From Vanilla planifolia (lineage: Eukaryota > Streptophyta > Magnoliopsida > Asparagales > Orchidaceae), in contig CM043868.1 in NCBI GenBank assembly GCA_023846275.1, positions 5,599,153 through 5,663,152 of the forward strand: DNA of 64,000 nt, read 5' to 3'. The notes under the pieces are model-generated. The model was not told the DNA's origin. It did not search any database and saw only the letters and a program-made list of their open reading frames with translations. Both the position numbers and the translations under genes were made by a program. This document shows, in pieces, positions 12,690 through 24,494 of this stretch; the stretch's first letter is position 1; every line of letters starts with the position of its first letter.

Positions 12690-13970
12690 CTAATTAGAGA
12701 ATGCTCAATTATTCCACCAATACCTTAGCAAATGATTGACTAAGGTAGGGAAATCCCCCTATTTCCACCATTGTTGTAAACTACATCAATCAGGTCGTAG
12801 ACATACTCTTGTTAAAACTCATTCTATAGACCATTACTAAAACCATTATTGTTGATCTGATCTAAAGAGCTCAATTTTTTGTATTAACCATCATTTGTCA
12901 CCCAAGCTTGACTTCCTTATCTCTTTTCATCCATCATCTATCATTCTAAAGTGAATGATTATAATCCTTATACATGTGACCTTCTCTTAGATAATAATTG
13001 CAAGAAATAGAATAATTATAAGAATAGTTTTCAAAATACATAAATTTAGAATTTTGAAATGAAGCATTCTTGTGCATGTGAAGGAATGCAACATAATTTC
13101 AATATAATTTCTCAAATTGTTCATTCTTACAATCCAATTATTCACAAAGGCTTAAACATCCATTATGTTTTGTCTTCAAAGCTTTATGCTCTTTATTAGA
13201 AATTGGAAAGAATCAACCAATTAAAGGAATTTAATCTCAATTTCTTTATGGGAGAGTTTTCTTATCTATTTATTTTCATTCTTAGATAAGTCAAGGACAC
13301 ATGCCATGAGACAAACCACTTCTTTCTCTTCTTTATTCTTCTTGTTGCTTGAAGGTGATCATGGTGGATCCAAATCTCTCAATGCCATCTTCTTTCTCAC
13401 CTTCTTCTTCTTCTTCTCAAGATTCTTCTTATTTCTCACCTTCATCCTACCTTTTTGCATTCATGATAGCATGTCTTAATATGTTTTTTTCATTACTCTT
13501 TGTTTCTTCATCTTTATTCACAATCAACTATAATTCTCTCTTCATTATTAGTAGTGCAAAAATTTTCCCTGATCTTGTAAAGTTTGTGCTACTGATACTA
13601 AATGTTATGCACAATATCTAAACCTATATGTTTTTTTTCAAAAGAATAATGTTTAGAGCATGAAATTTAAGTTGAGCACTATGTTTTCTTGAGAGGTTAA
13701 TTCCCTTAACAACTTTTCAAAAAATGAGTTACCAATCTCAAACTTAAAAGTATTTTAAAACTACATCTTATAACTTAATATGAAATAAATCAATTAATGC
13801 ATGGATTTAATTTTTCCAAAATAAATATAACTTTCCTTCAAATGAGGGAGAACAATGAGAAGGAGTCCTCTCACCCAAAGAAGCATGTTCATCAAGCAAT
13901 GGTTGAGACATTAAGAGGATCTTATCTAGGATAATTAGTCACAATATAAGAAACCACATTCTAATAGCAC
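12690..13970. other. Unassigned stretch with a TTC-rich tract
   Basis: No element could be identified. At 13400-13430 a (TTC)n tract gives a Ser-rich frame on the plus strand (13349-13621) that looks accidental. The remainder is ordinary AT-rich DNA; part of it may be the 5' UTR of LINE-1. Confidence 0.4.
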
Positions 13971-15179
13971 TTGTTGGAAATAAGTGAGTGTGCTGTCCAT
14001 AAGAGGAGGTGAATTACAAAAACTATAACTTATTAATCTAAAATATATTACAATAGAAGAATTTTTTTAATAGCTCTTGAAAAAGCTTATTTTATAAATA
14101 TTTGTTGACTTTGTAAACCTTTGTGTGAGAGTACAACAATTAAATGCTTGAAAAAGATTTCTATGTGGCTAATTATAAACTCAAATCTACATCTACCACT
14201 AACCAAAAGTCTAAAAAATGCTTACAGTGTTTTTCAAAAGCTATGTTGGTGAACCCAAACTAAGTTTAAAGATTGTACAAGAATCAAGTCAAAAGTCCTA
14301 CACAATAACACAAAAGAGCAAACAATTATTGGGTGAAACAACCTTACATGTTGAGCTAAAGGACCATACAAACCATAAGGTCAAAAACTCTACAGTAAGT
14401 CAAAAGTCTAATACAAAGTGAAAATAAATAAGTCCCAACAATAAGGCAAAGATACCAAGTACAAAGCTTAATTACAAGATCTTATATATCAAATACAATT
14501 AAATGCAAGGCACATTAACAATATAGTAAAATAATGGAGAGTAAATTCCAACTAAGTATAATGCCATGTAATGAAAAGATGGAGGGAAATGATGAGGGAA
14601 GATGATCCACACCACATCCTTCCCTTCTCCAAATCCTCATATATATGAGTGACGATTTTCAAGAGTAGTATTCACAAAGAAATGTTAGTAATCATTAGAC
14701 CATTCTCTTAAGTTTGGACCCAAATACATAAGCTTTTACATGCTCTCCAATGGCTGAAAATAACTCTCAATGACAAAATAAAAGTTTTTTAATATCAGTC
14801 AAACTAGCCATTACTCATACTTTCTAAACTAATTATATTATTTGATCTAGGGATCACACAAGTGTGATACAACCATAAGCTCATTGTCTAAATAATAAGG
14901 CATATTTGATTAGTTCATTTTTAGCTAATAAATGATCATAGCTATACAATGATACCATAATACATATACAAATAGCAAAATCTCATAATCCAGATTTTAA
15001 TCTTTCAAGTTTTCATAAGATAGTTGAATGTGAAGATAAGGATTATACTTGTACAAAGCAATTCACATCCACTACTCTCACTAAAAAATATCATACTTGT
15101 ATGATAAGGGATTTATACATATATAGAGACTTTTAATGCTCTTTTACCTATGTCCATAATTATCACTCTCTAGAACTAT
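13970..15179 (+). mobile_element. LTR-like repeat, family C copy 1
   Basis: It opens near 13.98 kb with 'gtgtgctgtccat' and 'gaggtgaatt', a form of the 'GGGGGTGAAT' block that recurs in many plant LTR-type repeats. It then runs about 1.2 kb to the start of family A. Its 14.75-14.88 kb part ('ctctcaatgacaaaataaaa', 'caaactagccattact') matches 40.49-40.60 kb in the second copy. No coding sequence is visible; the frame at 14218-14421 is not conserved. Assignment to an LTR is inference from the recurring block. Confidence 0.5.
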
Positions 15180-15446
15180 TGATATAGGATAAGAATGAGC
15201 AATTAAATATGAACATAGAAATCATAAAGTGCATGAAATGCAAGCACAACTTAGACTTAAATTGTATAAAAAAGTTTTTATTATAGGTTCATAACATAAA
15301 TCTTGACAAGGAGAATTAGTCATAGCTCAATGGGATTAGTAATAGGTTATCAAGAGAAATGAATTAAGTCAACCTTTTTTTCCTAATCTAGAATAAATCT
15401 TTTAGACTAGTTAAGTAATTAAAAGTATGAAGTCAAAGTGTTGATA

Positions 15447-15502
15447 GGTGGCTCATGATAAGTGATGCATGGTAAATGACACATGTCAGGTGGTTCATTA
15501 AA
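15447..15502 (+). promoter_or_regulatory. Four 14-bp tandem repeats in family A LTR (U3)
   Basis: There are four consecutive 14-bp units of the form RGTGRCTCATGRTA. Equivalent blocks lie at 18051-18092 (three units), 25993-26020 and neighbours (minus, about three), about 27299-27354 (minus, four), about 41763-41819, 43256-43311 and 44676-44731. In several units the core reads TGACTCA, which is the bZIP GCN4/AP-1-type site. An enhancer role is inference. Confidence 0.55.
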
Positions 15503-15912
15503 AAAAATATTTAAAATATTTAAAGATATGGCTGAAAGTTTTTAAAAAAATGTATGAAACATTCTTTAATATTAAAAAAATTTGTCATCATAGAAGTCTT
15601 GAAGTAGGAAAAAATCTTATTTTTATTTTAAATAATTACTTGTAATCTCTTATTTAAAAAATCTATTGAGGATGGATGAAGGTTGAATTGGTTGTGACTT
15701 AAGAAAGTGTATTGCTTTGTGATTTAGGGATTTGAGTAGGCTTGGTGGACTTTTGTTAGGTTTACTTTGGTGCATGAATCATTATTTTCTTCTTTATCTT
15801 TTCTACTATATTTCTTCTTCATTTAAACCCTTACACCACACTTCTTATTTTATTTAGCCCAAGAAATTACTTCATTCCATCACATGGTCTAATTCTCTCT
15901 CTATCTACATTA

Positions 15913-16045
15913 TTTGGTATTAGGATAGGTTTCATTTTCATTTAAGTCCTTCTATCATACTTTTTGTTTCATTTAAGCCAAATAATTACTTCAGTCCATA
16001 TTATGGCTTAATCACCTCTTCCTCCACATCATTTGGTATCAAATA
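15913..16045 (+). repeat. Duplicated LTR 3' end with second primer-binding site
   Basis: The last ~100 bp of the LTR and the PBS occur twice with an offset of 119 bp. The first end is at 15912 with PBS 'tttggtattagg' at 15913. The second end is at 16031 with PBS 'tttggtatcaaat' at 16032. The tail after the PBS at 18484-18497 (to 18548) again looks like the start of this duplicated piece, so the duplication probably existed before the array formed. Confidence 0.65.
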
Positions 16046-17749
16046 TTAGAATAATAATGTTTCATTGATTATGACATTTAAGAAATTATTGGTGGTTAAA
16101 CTCATTCCTTGCATCATTCTTATAATGATGCTTATTTCTTAATAATTTTTTTTAAGAAAATAGAAGCTAAAGTAATGAGAAAGTAGTAAATCAAAAGCTT
16201 GTTAAATTTAGTGTAAAATTTGGTTCAAGTGACAAATCAAAGATGAGAAGAAATACAAGAATTAAAAACTTTTAAGTATGAAATGAAAAATCCAAAATTA
16301 GAGAAATGCCTTATAACTCATGTATAGAGCTCCCTAACATGTTTTATTATTGAAATCTCAATATGTGAAAGTGGTTAAATTTAATGAGAAGGTATGATGA
16401 TGCATAAGAATTACTAAAAGAATTATCTATTGGCCTAGTTTTCAACATTGAAGTTGACTAACTACATAATATAAATTTTAAATATAATGATTTACAAAAC
16501 ATTTATGTACATAATTCATGAAAATAATTGCCACTATCAAGACAACAAAAAGTTTTGAAAGGAGACATAAGCCCCATAAAGCATAAACATGTCTAGTCAA
16601 TATCAGAGTTTGTAGAAGGCAACTTACACTTCAACTCTAAGAAGCAGAGTTTCTTTTGGCAAGGAAAAATGATGTAATATAAGAATAAACAATTAATCAT
16701 TAACATAAAGATCATGTTGTGAATGAAAAATAACTATAATTTGGGCTTAAATTATAGAAAAAAAGTGTTTATCATTAGCTCATTACAAAAACTATGACAA
16801 TGAGAGCTAGTCATGGGTTCATCAAGGAAGAATAAAATAAGAAATCATGAAATATATTAACTTAAATTTTTTTATCTAAAATAATTCTTTTAGAGTAGTT
16901 AGATAATTAAAAATATGAATCCAAAGTGGTGGTAGGTGGCTCATGCTAGTTAATTAATAGTAGATGACCATCTTAGATGATATATTAATAAAAATATCTA
17001 AAATAATTAAAGATATAAAAGAATATTAAGAAGTAGATGCAAAAGCTTCTTTTATATTAAAGAATTATATTAATATAAAAGTCTCTAAGAAGTAATTTGA
17101 AAGCTTATTTTTATATTAAATAATTACTTACAATCTTCTATTTCATCATTTATTACATTAAGGAAAATATTAGCAATTAAACTCTTTTCTTTCATCATTT
17201 TGGTAGTAATATTTATTTCTTAATACTTTACTTAAGCAAATGGAAACTAGAGTAATAAGAAAGTAACAAATCAAAAGTTTATTAAGTTTAATGTAATACT
17301 TATTTCAAGTAACAAATTAATTGAGAGAAATGTGAGAAGAATTAGAAATTTTCAATTATGAAATGAAGAATCAGTTCTAAAATTAGAGAAATGATCTAAA
17401 AACCCATTATAGAGCTCCCAAACATCTTCTATTAAAGATATTGAACAAGTGATAAAGATTTAACTTGCTGAGAGGTGTGACGACACATACGGTTTTAAAT
17501 TGCCCAAATGATATGTCTACTAGCTTAGTGTTCAGCATTAAAGATGACAAAAATACAATATAAATTTTAAATATTATGATTTATAAACTAATAGTTATAT
17601 GGGTGATTAATAGAAACAATTTTCGTTATTGATACAACCAAGATATTTTGAATAAGATATATGACTCACATATCTTGAACTTGTGAAGTCAACTTCAAGG
17701 TTCATAGAATGTTTTCAACACTTCAACTTCATGTAGTAGAATTTCTCTT

Positions 17750-17762
17750 AGAAAAGGGGGAA
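17750..17762 (+). other. Polypurine tract of family A internal 2
   Basis: 'agaaaagggggaa' sits directly before the TG that opens LTR3. It is the expected primer for plus-strand DNA synthesis. Weaker purine tracts precede the other LTRs (16654-16669, 42961-42972, 44375-44386). Confidence 0.8.
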
Positions 17763-18483
17763 TGATGCAAGACAAGAATAAGCAATCGAACATGAAGATA
17801 AAGATTATAAAGTGCATGAAGAGTAAATATAATTTGGGCTTAAATTATATATAGATGTGTTTATCATAAGCTTATCACATAAACTAAGACAAAGAGAGCT
17901 AGTCAAAGCTTGATGAGACTAGTAAGAAGCTAATCAAGGAAGAATAAAATAAGTAATTATGAAATAAATTAATTCAATTATTTTTTTTAAATAAAAAATA
18001 AGCTTCTAGAGTAGTTAGATAATTAGAGATATGAAGTCAAATTGGTGATAAGTGGCTCATGATAAGTGATATATGTTAGGTTGTATATTAATAAAAGTAT
18101 TTAAAATATTCAAAGATATAGATGAAAGTCTTTAAAAAATAGGTATAAAGTATGTTTTTTTATTTAAGAATTATATGAGAATAAAACTCTTCACAAAAGT
18201 TGGTAAAAAACTTACTTTTATATTAAATAATTACTTATATTTCATGAATGGATAAAGGGTTGGTTATGACTAAGAATAGTGCTTTGCTTTGTAACTTAAG
18301 TATTTAAGTTGGTTTGGTGGCATTCTCTTGGGTTCACTTTAACGAATGAATCATTATTTTCTTCTTTACCCTCCCAAGTATATGTTTTGTTCATTTTAGC
18401 CCTTTTGATATGCTTTTCATTCCATTTAACCCAGGAGATTACTTCATTTCATCCCAGGCCTAATCCCCTCTTTGTTTATATCA

Positions 18484-18497
18484 TTTGGTATCAGAGC
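18484..18497 (+). other. Primer-binding site (initiator tRNA-Met type)
   Basis: 'tttggtatcagagc' lies immediately after the LTR end. TGGTATCAGAGC is complementary to the 3' end of plant initiator tRNA-Met, the common primer of plant LTR retrotransposons. A second good copy is at 42238-42251. Confidence 0.9.
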
Positions 18498-18548
18498 TTA
18501 GTTTTTTCTTCATTTAAGATTTTTTTCTATACTTTTCATTCCATTTAA

Positions 18549-19260
18549 TAATCCTAAATGAATGGAATAAACTTGAATGAAATGCTTGCATTAAATAATC
18601 CTAAATGTATAATGATGAAATGCTTGCATCAAAAATCATTATACATATATTTCAATTGTAAATGAACTTGAATGAAATGCTTGCATTAAATAATCCTACA
18701 TGAATGCATAAATGGTTTAAAGTTTGTTTAACATCAACAATTTATCATATTTTTATGTTACATATGACATATATGTATAATGATGAAATCCCTTAGTTAT
18801 ACCTAATCAAGTAATTTATTCTATATTAGAATTTCTTGTACAAGTATGATAAGTATTTTATACTATATGAAACACACAAGTAGAAAACCTTAACAAAAAC
18901 ATTTAGAGAAACAACGATCATTTTTGTATGCTATGTGTATTTTATTTGTACAAATAACAAATTTAATCAATTTAGCTTAGGATCTTCCATGTATGAGTCT
19001 TTATTTGATCACATTAGATAACTAGTCTTATTATATAATGAGTACATCATACAAATATGATTAGTGACATTATTTACATTCTTTATTAAATTATTTAAAT
19101 ATTAATTCCTAAATGATTAGGTTATATTAGCTACTATAATTTTTTAATATTTCTCTATTTTAAGGCATATTCATATGTAAATAAACTTGAATGAAATGCT
19201 TGTATTAAATAATCCTAAATGAATGCATAAATGGTTTAAAGTCTGTTTAACATAGTAACA
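18549..19260. repeat. Local dispersed repeat, three copies, with a hairpin
   Basis: A unit containing 'acttgaatgaaatgcttg' and 'taaataatcctaaatg' occurs at about 18566-18607, 18661-18735 and 19181-19253. The last two extend through 'aaatggtttaaagt' and 'tgtttaacat'. Between copies one and two lies an 11-bp perfect inverted repeat: 'tgtataatgat' at 18606-18616 and its complement at 18635-18645. The left arm recurs at 18774-18784. Confidence 0.75.
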
Positions 19261-20180
19261 CTTAGAATTATCAAATCATATGCCTCATGTAAATTGTTAT
19301 TGTCTTTACGTTCTAATGGGAATAAAGATGGCCCAGTAAAGATCTTCTCCAAGTATTGCTCAAATTGCTTTCCACATGATTGACCTATTTAATCTTGAAA
19401 TGTATGATATAAAAAAACTTAACAAAATATTTCAACAAAATAAAATAATAGTTTATTTTCATCAAATAAGTTGTGTAAAGATCAAGAGTTCAATAAATAG
19501 AGGGTTAAACATTAGCTCTTTGTAGTATTTAAGTAACATTAACACAATTATAAGTTGTATTATTGAACTCAAACAACATGGGTAAAAGATTCAAACTTTG
19601 TGCACATGTGGTGCATTAAGACTGGCATCTCAAACTTGTTCATGGTAGGTTAATTAGAGATATTGTAATAAGAGGACATAGCTTCTTTTAGTGATTTATC
19701 CAAGTTAGTTATAACAACTAAGTGAGTTCAACTATTGATGATATGGTAAAATCACTAGGTAGGAGAATGGCCATTAAATATAAGCTTTAATCAATTATAG
19801 CCATTAGTTAAAGCTTGGTTATTAATGACTTAGCCAAATCAATTATAACTACCACAGCTATCATAACTTAAAGTGATGAATCTATATCTTATATTTCCAG
19901 CATCTATTTAAGGAAACTAGATCCAAGTTAGCTAAGAGTCTATATCTCAACAAAAAAGCATAAAAGAAATAGCTTAAAGGGTGTGGCCTCTAAGGACTAC
20001 CCCTTATAAATTAGCTTTTGATGGCCTAACTTAAAGGACTAGTCTTAGGGGTCTAACCTTGAAGGATAAACCTCAACAGACTTAAGAATGAATTACTAAT
20101 GTTTGGATTGTAACTAAATTTTGAATTAATGGCTAGAATTTAATTAAAGCATTTTGCATCTTCAATAATATTCATTGTGA
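19260..20180. other. Unassigned AT-rich stretch
   Basis: No gene or element is recognised. Short degenerate repeats built on 'ggcctaac..taaaggact' appear at 19985, 20023 and 20050. Confidence 0.35.
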
Positions 20181-20880
20181 TGTTGCATGGTGTGATGGGT
20201 GAGCTTGATGAGACTCAAGAATTAGGGTAGTTAGTATAGAGGTTTGTAATTACAATGCATGTCATATGTTGAGATTTTGAAGCATAATAGATTAGGTGGC
20301 ACTCAATTGGAGTTTCGGGACTAAGTCGTCACGAAAAGGTTAGGAGAGGATTGAGGATACATTGGCATGATAGGATTATGAAGGTATAGTTGTAATGAGT
20401 AAGGGTGGTTGGTTGAGGTTATTGAGAGGACTTGACCATTGATGATGAAGAAGATCCAATGAGGGCAATGGTGTCGATGAAGTTGGTTAAGGGTAGAATG
20501 GTAGAGATGGTGAAAACAACTAGATGAAATTTCAAAGAATGGATGTATGAAGGAGATGTATGGAAATAGGATGTCATGTATGTGACTTTACATTGTAGGA
20601 AGTTGGTGAGTAGTGGATAAGTTGGGTGAGAGATGTAAAGGAGAGATATTAGCAAGATGAGAGGAGAGAATTAGGACGTTTAAGAGAAAGTTAGAGAAAT
20701 TGGGGTAGACAAACATATGTTGTAAAACATATAGATGGGTGAGTTGGAGAATAGTGGGGTGATGGGGAGGATGAGATGATATTAACATGATATGATAGAA
20801 TATGAATGATATAGCAAATAGAAAGATGATGACATGTAAGATGACTTGGTGAGTGTTGAGGGAAATAAAACATAATTTTT
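20180..20880. other. Purine-skewed segment
   Basis: Over about 700 bp the plus strand is rich in G and A ('gatgatgaagaagat', 'gagaggagagaatt') and poor in C. The minus strand therefore gives overlapping open frames (20419-20655, 20588-20887, 20691-20912) of low-complexity Pro/His/Leu/Ser protein. These do not look coding. The origin of the segment is unknown. Confidence 0.5.
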
Positions 20881-21079
20881 TTATCATTTTTATTTGTTAT
20901 TCTTTTTTTCATTAATATTCACTTACATTGAAAAATAACATGTATTTTTAATATATTTTTACATAATTATAAATTTGATATAAATATCTAGTTATGTTGT
21001 TTCATTATATATAAACTAGTATGTATGAATACATATACATACACACATAAAATTACAAAGTTAGATTTATAAATAGATA

Positions 21080-21150
21080 ATAAACACACACACACACACA
21101 TGCACATAAACACACATACATGCATACACACACATGTATACACATATTTT
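21080..21150. repeat. CA-rich microsatellite
   Basis: An interrupted (CA)n tract with 'tgcaca' and 'catgcata' interruptions. The flanks (20.9-21.08 and 21.15-22.3 kb) hold no recognisable gene. Confidence 0.85.
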
Positions 21151-22326
21151 TTTATTATGTAGTGTATATATCTATATGAACCCCTAATATTTATTCACAT
21201 GTATTTTTATCTTTTATAATAACCAAATTCCTCTCATTTGTTTTATTTTATTTGTCATTTTTTCCCAATAAATGCCACCCAACATGACATGTGCATTGAT
21301 TTTAGTGTGGGTGTCCATTCCAAGATTAAAACAATTTTTTTGAGATTTGAGATGAAAGGGGTTATGTTGAATTAGAGTCATATAGTTCCATCAGCTCATG
21401 CATACGAAGGTATCATCATATAGTAGATTGACTAACATAGAAGTAATCTTATGCATCATACTAGGAACTATGATTTTCCTTATCTAGCACACCATGCATA
21501 TACATAATTAGTAGACATAGATGATCTAATGCAATTATGGCAAATTAAACTATGATGAGCCCGATCAAGATCCCATGGTTCCATCATCATTGGTTTATTA
21601 GTGAACCCTTTCTTTCTATGTTAGGCAATATAGGTATAAACCTTAATCACATTAAGAATAATGAGTTAACTCCCTTCGTAAACCATACATAGATGAGAGT
21701 TCAATGAAATTGATCAAGTTGCATAAAGGGTTGAATGGAAAGGTACCTTCACCCTTAAGTTTGAGAGTTACAAAATTTTTATTATCTTTACTTATTTTGT
21801 TTGGCTTGTGAGCTAGAGTGAGTTTAACCAAATAACCTTTGTGTTATTAAAAAAACACATATTATGTGAATAATACTAAGTTAGACATTTCCATCAAATT
21901 AATCTAAGATGCACTCATAGTCATGTCTTCTATTGAGACATTTGCACGAGTGATGTTAAAAGGTTCAATAGTTTAACAAGTGCTTCGCTTTAGCACCTCG
22001 ATAACACCTTGTTGATTGTCTTCTATTTTATGTCATTAATTCTATTTCAGCATCATGGTTGTTTTCTCATGTTGTTAGAATCTTAGAAGGATTCAAGTTT
22101 AGTTCAATGTTTTAAAAAAACAAATAATTGATCATTTCATTTTGCTCTTGATTGTAACATACTATGTTTCCTTATTCCATGTGGAGGGATTGACTCTTTT
22201 CATTAAAAGCTAAGAGAAATAGCTGTAAAGTTTAGCCCTATCAAATTCTATCCTTGAGGAAACAATTGCTTATAAATTTGTAATCCTTAATATAATCCTT
22301 GAGGCATTTTCATTTAAGATCATATC

Positions 22327-22331
<5 letters not shown>

Positions 22332-22423
<92 letters not shown>

Positions 22424-22433
22424 GTGTGTGTGT
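22332..22433. repeat. Compound TA/TG microsatellite
   Basis: (AT)n runs from 22332 to 22374 and switches to (TG)n from about 22376 to 22433. The frame 22299-22667 that reads through it is an artefact of the repeat. Confidence 0.95.
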
Positions 22434-22670
22434 AATCAAGTGTATATGTGTATCTTAATAGAATGTCATCTCATAGTTCAAGACATACAAATGATTCCAT
22501 GTCATGAAATATGCTCAAATCATATTCCTCAATATTATTTTATAATAATTAACAACTTAACCTACTTATATTATAGTTATTTAGTTTTCTTAAATGATGA
22601 CTCTAAGAGGCCTCCCTTTTTTATTTTTTTTCATTATCCTTTATCTTTATATAATATTAATGATTAAAGA

Positions 22671-23190
22671 AGTGATTATTGGGTGATATGTTAAGAGAGA
22701 AATTATTAGATAAGGAATGAATTCTAATACACTTCTAATTAGAGGGGGTATAAAGATGAATTATTCAACTTTGGCTATTGAGAGATTAATCTTGATATTC
22801 ATATGAGAAGCCATGATCTTAAGATATCAGATCTTTTTTTAAGAAAAAACCTATTTGGGTCAGTATAACACAATTTCAGAAGACAATATCTTAATATAGT
22901 GAGACTATGATATCATATTTGGTATTTGAGCAATACCTTCTACTAATTCAATATACTTCAATGATTAACTAAGTAAAAACTAGTGGTCTATAGTACTTAG
23001 TATTAATGAGGGTATAGAATAATCATTTGGTGAGATTTTAAGAGAGAAATCATTAAACAAAAAATAACTCTTAGTATGGTTTTATGTGGAGTGGTATAAG
23101 GGGATTGATCCTTATGTTTATGTAAGAAGTTATGGTCATAAGATGTTGAGACATGTTTAAGGACAAAATTTAATTGGGTTAGTATAGGAT
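22671..23190 (+). repeat. Diverged direct repeat of about 190 bp
   Basis: 22671-22870 and 23021-23190 share, in order: 'gggtgatatgttaagagaga' against a 'tggtgagattttaagagaga' form; an 'attaatcttgat' against 'attgatccttat' block; an 'agaagccatgatcttaagat' against 'agttatggtcataagatg' block; and 'tgggtcagtata' against 'tgggttagtata'. The spacing is about 350 bp. The family is unknown. Confidence 0.6.
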
Positions 23191-23499
23191 GACTTAATTT
23201 CATATTTTTATCATAATTTCCATTATATTCTATTAATGATTACATATTTTCTATATAATAAGCATTCATAAACATAGTTATATGGTACATTTAATTCCCT
23301 TAACATTCTTGTATTGTTCATGATTCAAAACTCTTCATCATCTTATCTATTCCCCCATATCATATCGTATGATCAGCAATGCATACTTATTCGTATGTTA
23401 GGTTAGATCGATCATAGGCTTGAACTTATTTCTAAGCTAATCATATTATTTGATGACCCCATCATGTGGTATGATCTTCATGTTTTTGTTGTATAATTT

Positions 23500-24491
23500 C
23501 ATTTCAAGCAATTTGTTCTCTTTCTTTAACAAGTTGATTGTAAGATTTATGGCCTATTATATAGTCCAATATTCATATGACAACATGTAATAGTCTAATT
23601 GAATTTTTATTCACTTAATATTTAAGGCTTGGACATATGGTATAATGAATATTTCTTATTATATGATTCTTTTAAGAAATTAAGGTCTAGTGTTGTGAAG
23701 ATAACCATATGGTATATCTAAAATGATTGTACAATCCAATCATCTTGGGCATGGGTTCAATCCAAATTCTTTACACAACACACCATCCTTTGCTCCTTAT
23801 CTATGGTTGAACAAGGTTGATTCTACATTATGTTTGGCCAGCTCATACTAATCACAAAACATGGATAATGATGGTGCTTAACAAAAATCTTAGGATCATT
23901 TGAAACCAAATCTCATTTAGTACAAAATATATCAAAATAGGTTTCTAAGGGAATACTTGACTAAAATCATACCTTCAATAATATTTTTTACTTGAATCAA
24001 GATCTACTATTCCTTATGTGCTTTCCTCCTTGTCAGCTCAAAGCCACTCTAGTAAACCTATGAATCAAACAAGAATCTTTAAAAGATTTGTTCTCTTGCT
24101 TCCTAAACCTCTTCCTTATCTTCCTTTTTTGAGTTCTCCTTGCTTGATCTTTCTCTACAAAAAAAGGGGTATGGAAGAAAGCTTAGGTTTATCCTTTTGT
24201 ACTAACAAAAAGATTGAATAAAACATTCTTTCTTTTTAATTTTTCACTTATAGAAAATTCATAAAAATCCCAAAAAAATTCAAAAAATTATAAACAATAT
24301 ATCAACAAATTCCTCACAATGAGACCTTCTTGATGGCCTTAGATCTTAAATTTGGGTGTGTTAACGTGAAATGCCTTTTAAGGTGCTTAAAAAAAGTAAA
24401 TTTCTCAATTCCAAATTTGCATATTCTAAAACAAATATTAAATTCATAATTAAGGAACCTAATTCATGTTTAGTTAATTTAGGATATCACA
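23500..24491 (-). mobile_element. Gypsy-type LTR (minus), 5' end at 24491
   Basis: Read on the minus strand from 24491, the sequence begins TGTGATATCCTAAATTAA. It passes a 'cacacccaaattt' block (about 24.35 kb) and a run of 'aattttttgaattttttt' type (about 24.26 kb). This matches the layout of LTRs of Tekay/Del-type plant gypsy elements as I know them. It abuts the RT sequence at 24495, so it probably truncates that element. The left end was not found and is set approximately. Confidence 0.4.
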
Positions 24492-24494
24492 CTT

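Larger units (their letters stand above)
15180..18548 (+). mobile_element. Family A tandem array: LTR-int-LTR-int-LTR
   Basis: Three LTRs and two internal regions of a short non-autonomous LTR element lie in one orientation. LTR1 is 15180-15912 (TGATATAGG start, TACATTA end). A degenerate PBS follows, then a second partial LTR end and PBS (15927-16045). Internal 1 runs to 16669 and ends in a purine tract. LTR2 is 16670-17143, lacking its last third and its PBS. Internal 2 is 17144-17762, ending in 'agaaaagggggaa'. LTR3 is 17763-18483, followed by a perfect PBS 'tttggtatcagagc' and a short tail. No protein frame is present. Such arrays are known to arise by recombination between LTRs of non-autonomous elements; the mechanism here is inferred. 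Confidence 0.85.

Noticed and set aside
13349-13621. Ser-rich 90-codon frame with hydrophobic tail
   Set aside because: Produced by a TTC microsatellite and T-rich flank; no start context or family match.
20419-20912. Overlapping minus-strand frames of 73-99 codons
   Set aside because: They overlap in different frames, are low in complexity, and follow from the purine skew of the plus strand.
22917-22931. 'atttggtatttgagc' as a primer-binding site
   Set aside because: It lacks the CAGAGC half of the site and is not preceded by a recognisable LTR end.
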